This document shows positions 57,659 through 64,000 of a stretch of 64,000 nt of DNA, piece after piece. Position 1 is the stretch's first letter. Each line of letters starts with the position of its first letter. The notes under the pieces were generated by a model, which was given only the letters and a program-made list of their open reading frames with translations, had not been told where the DNA came from and did not search any database. The position numbers and the translations under genes were made by a program. The DNA is from Microbacterium paraoxydans (GTDB lineage: Bacteria; Actinomycetota; Actinomycetes; Actinomycetales; Microbacteriaceae): NCBI RefSeq assembly GCF_018224615.1, contig NZ_JAGTUK010000001.1, forward strand, positions 310,001-374,000, given 5' to 3'.

Positions 57659-58702
57659 GTGATCTCCGCACCCGTGCTCGCGCCGGACGCCGCTGCCCTG
57701 CGGCGCCCGGTGCTGGCGCGCACCCTCTGGCTGCTCGCCGGAGTCGCGGTGCTGCTGGTGCTCTCGGTGCTCTCGGTGTCGTTCGGCGTGCGGGCCGTCA
57801 CGCTCGATGACGTGCTCGCCGCGCTCGCCGGCCAGTCGGACACGATCGCGCAGGCCGCGGTGGTCAAGCGCCTGCCCCGCACGGTGCTGGCCCTCCTCGT
57901 GGGGGCCGCTCTCGCGCTCGCGGGGGCCACGATGCAGGCCGTGACGCGCAACCCGGTGGCGGAGCCCGGCATCCTCGGCATCGCGAACGGGGCGTCGTTC
58001 GCGGTGGTGCTCGGCATCGCGTTCCTCGGGCTCAGCAACCCCTACGGCCAGATGGGGCTCGCGATCGCGGGAGCCGCGGCGGCCGCGGTGTTCGTGTACG
58101 CGGTCGGGTCGGTCGGACGCGGTGGGGCGACCCCGCTCAAGCTGGCTCTCGCGGGTGCGGCGACCTCGGCCGCGTTCGCCTCGCTCATCAGCGCGGTCAT
58201 GCTGCCGCGGGTCGACCTGCTGCAGACCTTCCAGTCGTGGCAGATCGGCGGGGTCGGGGGTGCCGAGTGGCCGCGCATCGCGATCACGGCGCCCGTGCTG
58301 GCGGTCGGCGCGCTCATCTGCTTCGCGTGTGCGCGCGGCATGAACTCCCTCGCGCTCGGAGACGACATGGCGAAGGGCCTGGGCGAGCACGTGATGCGCA
58401 CGCGCGGGATCTCGGCGCTCGGCTCGGTGATCCTGGCTGGAGCCGCGACCGCGATCGCCGGACCCATCGGCTTCGTCGGACTCATCGTGCCGCACGTCTG
58501 CCGCCTGCTCGTCGGCAGCGACCACCGCTGGCTGCTGCCGTTCTCGGCCGTGGCGGGTGCCGCCCTGCTGACCGCGAGCGACATCGTCGGACGCGTGATT
58601 TCTCCGTCGTCGGACGAGATCCAGGTCGGCATCATCACCGCGATCATCGGGGCGCCGTTCTTCATCTGGATCGTCCGCCGGCAGAGGGTGAGGGAGCTGT
58701 GA
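57659..58702 (+). CDS. FecCD-family iron-siderophore permease
   Basis: A 347-residue ten-helix permease of the BtuC/FecCD type. ALAGATMQAVTRNPVAEPGI is the conserved GxxxQxxxxNPLAxPxxLG motif, and ARGMNSLALGDDMAKGLGEHV is the ATPase-contact loop, with GPIGFVGLIVPHVCRLLVGS a further signature. The GTG at 57659 is the expected start. Its stop overlaps the second permease start (GTGA), so the two form a heterodimeric channel. Confidence 0.92.
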   Translation: MISAPVLAPDAAALRRPVLARTLWLLAGVAVLLVLSVLSVSFGVRAVTLDDVLAALAGQSDTIAQAAVVKRLPRTVLALLVGAALALAGATMQAVTRNPVAEPGILGIANGASFAVVLGIAFLGLSNPYGQMGLAIAGAAAAAVFVYAVGSVGRGGATPLKLALAGAATSAAFASLISAVMLPRVDLLQTFQSWQIGGVGGAEWPRIAITAPVLAVGALICFACARGMNSLALGDDMAKGLGEHVMRTRGISALGSVILAGAATAIAGPIGFVGLIVPHVCRLLVGSDHRWLLPFSAVAGAALLTASDIVGRVISPSSDEIQVGIITAIIGAPFFIWIVRRQRVREL

Positions 58703-59772
58703 GCACCACGGAGCACACCCTCGCGCGCGTCGAGGAGTCCGCGGCCGCCCGCACGGCCAGGGTCATCGCGGGGCGTCGGGCCCGCCACCGTCGCCATGCG
58801 CTGGTCACGGTCGCGCTGGCCATGGTCGTGGTGGTGCTGTTCGCGGTCGCGCTGATGGTGGGCAACACGTTCTACCCGCTCGACGAGGTGATCCGGGTGA
58901 TTCTGGGCGAGACAGTGCCCGGCGCCTCCTTCACGGTGGGCGACCTCCGGCTGCCGCGCGCGATCCTCGCGATCCTCACCGGGCTGGCCTTCGGCATGGC
59001 CGGTGTCACGTTCCAGACCATGCTGCGCAACCCGCTCGCATCGCCCGACATCATCGGCATCTCGAACGGCGCCGGTGCGGCCGCGGTGTTCGGGATCGTC
59101 GTGCTCTCCCTCAACGGTCCGGTGGTCTCGCTGCTCGCGCTGGGCGGTGCGGTCGTGACCGCCCTCGCCATCTACCTGCTCGCGATCAAGGGCGGCTTCG
59201 CCGGCACGCGCCTGATCCTCATCGGAATCGGCGTCGCGGCGATGCTGCAGAGCGTGATCTCGTACCTGCTCTCCCGTGCCGCCAACTGGGACATCCAGAC
59301 CGCGTTGCAATGGCTCTCCGGCAGTCTCAACAACGCCTCGTGGGAGCGGGTGCTGCCGATGGCGATCGCCGCGGCCGTCCTGGTGCCGCTGCTGCTGTCG
59401 CAGGGGCGGTCGCTGGGGGCGCTCCAGCTCGGCGACGACTCCGCGGCTGGACTGGGCGTGCGTGTCGGCGTCACCCGCGTGGTCTTCATCCTGGGGGCGG
59501 TGGCCCTGCTCGCGTTCGCGACCGCCGCCACCGGGCCCATCGCGTTCGTCGCCTTCATGGCGGGACCGATCGCCGCACGGCTCACCGGTCCCGGTGCGAC
59601 GCTGCTGCTGCCCAGCGGCCTCGTCGGCGCCGTGCTGGTGCTCGCGGGCGACCTGGTCGGCCAGTTCGCGCTCGGCGCGCGGTACCCCGTCGGGGTGGTC
59701 ACCGGTGTCGTCGGCGCGCCGTACCTCATCTACCTGCTCATCCGCACCAACCGCACCGGAGGCTCGCTGTGA
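58699..59772 (+). CDS. FecCD-family iron-siderophore permease
   Basis: A 357-residue partner permease. A 40-residue Arg-rich cytoplasmic leader precedes ten helices. GMAGVTFQTMLRNPLASPDI is the family motif, GQGRSLGALQLGDDSAAGLG-type coupling loop is present, and GPIAFVAFMAGPIAARLTGP follows. The GTG at 58699 overlaps the upstream stop; its own end overlaps the ATPase start (GTGA). Confidence 0.92.
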   Translation: MSTTEHTLARVEESAAARTARVIAGRRARHRRHALVTVALAMVVVVLFAVALMVGNTFYPLDEVIRVILGETVPGASFTVGDLRLPRAILAILTGLAFGMAGVTFQTMLRNPLASPDIIGISNGAGAAAVFGIVVLSLNGPVVSLLALGGAVVTALAIYLLAIKGGFAGTRLILIGIGVAAMLQSVISYLLSRAANWDIQTALQWLSGSLNNASWERVLPMAIAAAVLVPLLLSQGRSLGALQLGDDSAAGLGVRVGVTRVVFILGAVALLAFATAATGPIAFVAFMAGPIAARLTGPGATLLLPSGLVGAVLVLAGDLVGQFALGARYPVGVVTGVVGAPYLIYLLIRTNRTGGSL

Positions 59773-60569
59773 CCGCCGCCCACACCCTGACCGCGGAGGG
59801 CGTGACGCTCTCGTACGGCGACCGCACCGTGGTCGAGGGACTCGACCTGCAGATCGCGCCGGGGAAGATCACGACCATCGTCGGGGCGAACGGCTGCGGC
59901 AAGTCCACGCTGCTGCGCGCGCTCGCCCGGCTGCTGTCACCCGTGGAGGGCCAGGTGGTGCTCGACGGGAAGTCCGTGCACGCGCGCCCGACGCGGGAGG
60001 TCGCGCGCATCCTCGGGCTGCTGCCGCAGTCGCCCGTCGCGCCGGAGGGCATCGCGGTGGCCGACCTCGTCGGACGCGGCAGGCACCCGCACCAGCGCGC
60101 CCTGTCGCGGTGGAGCACGCACGACTACGAGGTGGTCGCGGACGCGCTCGACGCGACCGGCATCAGCGACCTCGCCGACCGCAGCGTCGACGAGCTCTCC
60201 GGCGGACAGCGGCAGCGGGTGTGGATCGCCATGGCCCTCGCGCAGGAGACCGACATCCTGCTGCTGGACGAGCCGACCACGTTCCTCGACGTGGCCCACC
60301 AGGTCGAGGTGCTCGACCTGCTCACCGACCTGAGCGTCGCCCGCGGCACCACGATCGTCATGGTGCTGCACGACCTCAACCTCGCCGCCCGCTACGCCGA
60401 CGAGCTGGTCGCCATGAAGGACGGCCGCGTGCACGCCACGGGGACGCCCGAGACCGTGGTGACCGCCGAGCTCGTGGAAGAGGTCTTCGGGCTGCCCAAC
60501 CAGATCACCATCGACCCGGTCTCCGGGAAGCCGATGGTCACCCCCATCGGGAGGCATCATGTCCGCTGA
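59769..60569 (+). CDS. Iron-siderophore ABC transporter ATPase
   Basis: A 266-residue FepC-type ATPase. Walker A is GANGCGKST, the Q-loop is LLPQSPVAP, the signature is LSGGQRQRVW, Walker B is DILLLDEPT and the switch His is in VLHDLNLAARY. It completes the first uptake system with the binding protein and two permeases. The GTG at 59769 overlaps the permease stop (GTGA). Its 3' end overlaps the siderophore-interacting protein gene by 11 bases. Confidence 0.93.
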   Translation: MTAAHTLTAEGVTLSYGDRTVVEGLDLQIAPGKITTIVGANGCGKSTLLRALARLLSPVEGQVVLDGKSVHARPTREVARILGLLPQSPVAPEGIAVADLVGRGRHPHQRALSRWSTHDYEVVADALDATGISDLADRSVDELSGGQRQRVWIAMALAQETDILLLDEPTTFLDVAHQVEVLDLLTDLSVARGTTIVMVLHDLNLAARYADELVAMKDGRVHATGTPETVVTAELVEEVFGLPNQITIDPVSGKPMVTPIGRHHVR

Positions 60570-61518
60570 GACGACAACGACCGAACGCCCGACCTACCTC
60601 CTCACCCGTGCGGAGGTGCGCGCCGTGGAGCGCGTCTCGCCCTCGTTCGTGCGGGTGACCCTGGGCGGCGACGACCTGCGCGAACTGGGCACGCCCGGGG
60701 CGGTGTTCGACAGCCGCATCAAGCTCGTGTTCCCGCCCGCTTCCGGCGTGCTGCCCGAGATCGACCGCACCACGGACGACTGGTGGGGCTCGTACCTCGC
60801 GGTGCCCGAGGAGGAGCGCGGCTCGATGCGCACGTATTCGGTGCGGGAGCTGCGGGTCGCGGCCGACGACACGACCGAGGTGGACGTGGACTTCGTGCTG
60901 CACCTGGAGCCCGGGCTCACCGGGCCCGCGTCGCGGTGGGCGAGCACGGCCGCGGTGGGGCAGGAGCTGTGGCTGGTGGGTCCGCGCCGCGGGGTCGTGC
61001 CGCACGGCGGTGCCGAGTACCGCCCCGGTCGCGCCGACTCCGTGGTGCTGGCGGGCGACGAGACGGCCGCCCCGGCGATCGCCCGCATCCTGGAGGACGC
61101 CCCGCGCGACCTCCGCGGTGTCGCGTTCATCGAGGTGCCGTCTCCGGCCGACGTGCTGCGGATCGACCCGCCGGCCGGCGTGGAGGTGCACTGGCTGCCC
61201 CGCGACGTGGGCGAGCCGCACGGCCTCCGCCTCATCCCCGCGGTGCTCGGCTACCTCGGCGACGCCGACGCGACCGACGAGATCCGGGTGAAGGACGTCG
61301 ACACCGAGGACCTGCTGTGGGAGACGCCGGAGTACTCCGGCCTGGGCGAGGACATCGACCCCTCGACCGTGACCCCGGTCGAGCGCTACTTCTGGATCGC
61401 GGGCGAGAGCGGGGTCGTGACCACCCTGCGGCGGCACCTCGTGAAGGACCTCGGCATCGACCGCGCGCAGGTCGCGTTCATGGGCTACTGGCGCCGCGGC
61501 GTTGCGATGCGAGGCTGA
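60559..61518 (+). CDS. Siderophore-interacting FAD reductase (SIP)
   Basis: A 319-residue siderophore-interacting protein. The ferredoxin-reductase-like FAD domain has the RxYS motif (SMRTYSVREL) and the strand VSPSFVRVTLGGDDL. The C-terminal NAD(P)H-binding half has VVLAGDETAAPAIARILED and RYFWIAGESGVVTTLRRHLV. It strips iron from imported ferric siderophores by reduction. The ATG at 60559 lies inside the ATPase gene end, so the two are coupled; it links the two transporter sets functionally. Confidence 0.92.
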   Translation: MSAETTTTERPTYLLTRAEVRAVERVSPSFVRVTLGGDDLRELGTPGAVFDSRIKLVFPPASGVLPEIDRTTDDWWGSYLAVPEEERGSMRTYSVRELRVAADDTTEVDVDFVLHLEPGLTGPASRWASTAAVGQELWLVGPRRGVVPHGGAEYRPGRADSVVLAGDETAAPAIARILEDAPRDLRGVAFIEVPSPADVLRIDPPAGVEVHWLPRDVGEPHGLRLIPAVLGYLGDADATDEIRVKDVDTEDLLWETPEYSGLGEDIDPSTVTPVERYFWIAGESGVVTTLRRHLVKDLGIDRAQVAFMGYWRRGVAMRG

Positions 61519-61519
61519 C

Positions 61520-62359
<840 letters not shown>

Positions 62360-62382
62360 CCACCCACCTGGAGGAACACCCG

Positions 62383-63414
62383 ATGAAGAAGACCCCCCTG
62401 GCCGTGCTCGCCCTCGGTGGCGCGCTCACCCTCGCGCTCGCCGGCTGCGGTACCACGCAGACGCCATCCGCCTCGGGCAGCGCTGCCCCCGTCTCCACGA
62501 GCGAGGGATGTGCCGACGACGCCACCTCGACCTCGACGGGCGCCGTGTCGGTGACGGACGACCTCGGCCGCACGGTCGAGCTGGACAAGCCGGCCGAGCG
62601 GGTCGCGGTGCTGGAGTGGCAGCAGATCGAGGATGCGCTGACCCTGTGCGTGACGCCGGTCGCGGTGGCCGACGCCGATGGCTACTCCACGTGGGTCTCG
62701 GCGGAGGAGCTGCCGGACGGCGTGGTCGACGTGGGCACGCGTCAGGAGCCGAACCTGGAGACCCTGTTCGGCACCGACCCCGATCTGGTGATCGTCGAGG
62801 TGCGCGACGCGGACGACCCCATCGTGGAGCAGCTGGAGGCGTACGACGTTCCCGTGCTCGCGACGGTCGGCGCCGACGCGAAGGACCCGATCGCGAAGAT
62901 GCTGAACACGTTCGACCTGATCGCCCAGGTGACGGGTCGCGAGGAGCGCGCCGAGGTCGTGGCCGAGGAGTTCCAGCAGCACCTGGACGACGCGAAGGCC
63001 GAACTGGCCGACCGTGAGCTGGCGACGCGCGACTTCGTGTTCTTCGACGGCTGGGTCGACGGCGGCAACGTGGCGCTGCGGCCGTTCGGTCAGGGCTCCC
63101 TCGTCGGCGAGATCGGCGAGCAGCTCGGCCTCGTGAACGCCTGGACCGGCACGGTCGACCCGGTGTACGGGCTGGGGCAGACCGACGTGGAGGGTATGAC
63201 CACGGTCGGCGACGCCAACCTGTTCTACACCGGCACGGAGGACCCCGACTCGGAGTACTACATCGACGCGCTGGCCGACAACCCCGCCTGGGCCTCGCTG
63301 CCCGCCGTGGCCGACGGCCGGCTGACCGCATTCCCCGCGGGTGTCTGGACCTTCGGCGGCCCCCGCTCGACCGAGCAGATCGTCGACGGCTTCGTCGAGG
63401 TGCTCTCGAAGTGA
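62383..63414 (+). CDS. Iron-siderophore ABC substrate-binding lipoprotein
   Basis: A 343-residue class III binding protein, different from the first (no close match). The lipobox is LAGC with Cys22, then a Thr/Ser linker with an extra Cys (EGCADD). DDLGRTVELDKPAERVAVLE begins the N-lobe, WQQIEDALTLCVTPVAVADA continues it, and YDVPVLATVGADAKDPIAKM leads into the C-lobe. It pairs with the preceding ATPase. Its stop overlaps the next permease start (GTGA). It may serve another siderophore. Confidence 0.9.
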   Translation: MKKTPLAVLALGGALTLALAGCGTTQTPSASGSAAPVSTSEGCADDATSTSTGAVSVTDDLGRTVELDKPAERVAVLEWQQIEDALTLCVTPVAVADADGYSTWVSAEELPDGVVDVGTRQEPNLETLFGTDPDLVIVEVRDADDPIVEQLEAYDVPVLATVGADAKDPIAKMLNTFDLIAQVTGREERAEVVAEEFQQHLDDAKAELADRELATRDFVFFDGWVDGGNVALRPFGQGSLVGEIGEQLGLVNAWTGTVDPVYGLGQTDVEGMTTVGDANLFYTGTEDPDSEYYIDALADNPAWASLPAVADGRLTAFPAGVWTFGGPRSTEQIVDGFVEVLSK

Positions 63415-64000
63415 CCGAGACCCTCCGCCTCGACGGTGCGACGGATGCCGCGGCGCCGGAGCGTGCCGCGCCCTCCGCCTCCGTCGAGACGGGGGGCCGG
63501 GGGCCCGCGGCGCTCCTCACGGGGGTCGGGGTCCTCGTCGTGCTCGTGCTCGTGCTGCTCGCGGTCGCTGGCTGGCACCTCACGCAGGGCACGAGCGGGG
63601 CCGTGCTGCCCCCGGCCGACGTGCTGTGGGGCTCGCGGATCCCGCGCCTGGCCGCGGGCGTCGCGGTCGGCTTCGCGCTGGGCGTGGCGGGCATCCTGCT
63701 GCAGTCGCTCGCCCGCAACGCCCTCGCCTCGCCCGACACGCTGGGCGTGACCGCCGGTGCCTACCTCGCTGTCACGGCGCTCGCCGCGTTCGGGATCGCC
63801 GTGCCCGTGTGGGCCTCCGGGGCGGTGGCGTTCGCGGGCGGCATCGTGGCGGCCGGGATCGTGCTGGGCCTCGCGGGCGGCGCCGGCTCGTCCACCACGC
63901 GGCTCATCCTCGCCGGCACGGCCCTCGCCCTGGCGTTCCAGGCGGCGACCTCGACGCTGCTGATCCTGTTCGATGAGGAGACGAAGGGCCTGCTGGCCTG
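63411..64000 (+). CDS. FecCD-family permease (partial, runs off window)
   Basis: The first 196 residues of an iron-siderophore permease. GVAGILLQSLARNALASPDT is the FecCD motif with Ala replacing the usual Pro in NPLA, and TRLILAGTALALAFQAATST continues the fold. The GTG at 63411 overlaps the binding-protein stop. Whether it is a single FecCD unit or a double-length FhuB-like fusion cannot be seen, since the frame is open at the window edge. Confidence 0.88.
   Translation, partial: MTETLRLDGATDAAAPERAAPSASVETGGRGPAALLTGVGVLVVLVLVLLAVAGWHLTQGTSGAVLPPADVLWGSRIPRLAAGVAVGFALGVAGILLQSLARNALASPDTLGVTAGAYLAVTALAAFGIAVPVWASGAVAFAGGIVAAGIVLGLAGGAGSSTTRLILAGTALALAFQAATSTLLILFDEETKGLLA

Overview
This window reads as chromosomal DNA of a high-GC actinobacterium. 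The tiny intergenic gaps, frequent GTG starts, four-base stop/start overlaps (ATGA, GTGA), DtxR-type iron box, DUF7882 protein, roadblock/small-GTPase genes and general gene style point to Microbacteriaceae, most likely Microbacterium. That placement is inference from gene families, not from a marker gene. I saw no rRNA, tRNA, CRISPR array, insertion sequence or phage gene.

Layout. 1-4.3 kb: a truncated MFS exporter with a divergent ArsR-like regulator, an XRE/DUF2975 pair, a PadR regulator and an ABC1/UbiB kinase. 4.4-9.3 kb: BCCT transporter, SDR/DUF2867 protein and MFS permease. 9.3-15.8 kb: a run of small regulator modules, namely SRPBCC-ArsR, MarR with a small three-helix protein, MarR-DUF7882, SDR, MarR/SDR and ArsR-SRPBCC; several have clear paired operators or leaderless promoters. 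15.9-20.6 kb: a flavin amine oxidase whose segments are in circularly permuted order, a Pr6Pr membrane protein, RNase HI, and a protealysin-type M4 protease overlapping an emfourin-like inhibitor gene. 20.6-23.1 kb: two AztD-like zinc lipoproteins behind a perfect Zur-like palindrome.

23.2-36.1 kb is a sugar catabolic island: binding protein, two permeases (no ATPase) and an (alpha/alpha)6 glycosidase, then a GntR repressor on the other strand, then GH42 beta-galactosidase, a diverged split glycine-decarboxylase pair (GcvPA/GcvPB), an AcoX-type NAD-kinase-fold protein and an SDR. Near-identical GntR-type operators precede both arms. The last four genes do not fit a glycine cleavage system and may be an undescribed pathway.

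36.1-50.8 kb: an SDR with a zinc ribbon, a Tat-exported protein, HxlR/azoreductase, then a Van-like locus (sensor kinase and regulator divergent from an M15 D,D-peptidase, alanine racemase and D-Ala ligase), a VOC protein, a Ski2-like helicase, a roadblock-GTPase-roadblock operon resembling a stripped-down conservon, an AlkD-like protein and an FUSC transporter. 50.9-55.6 kb: membrane protein, a small basic protein, a large LuxR (LAL) regulator and a cold-shock protein. 55.6-56.6 kb holds one small membrane protein and doubtful small ORFs in base composition unlike the rest. 56.6 kb to the end: an iron-siderophore uptake region behind a DtxR-type box, with two binding proteins, three permeases, two ATPases and a siderophore-interacting reductase; the last permease runs off the window.
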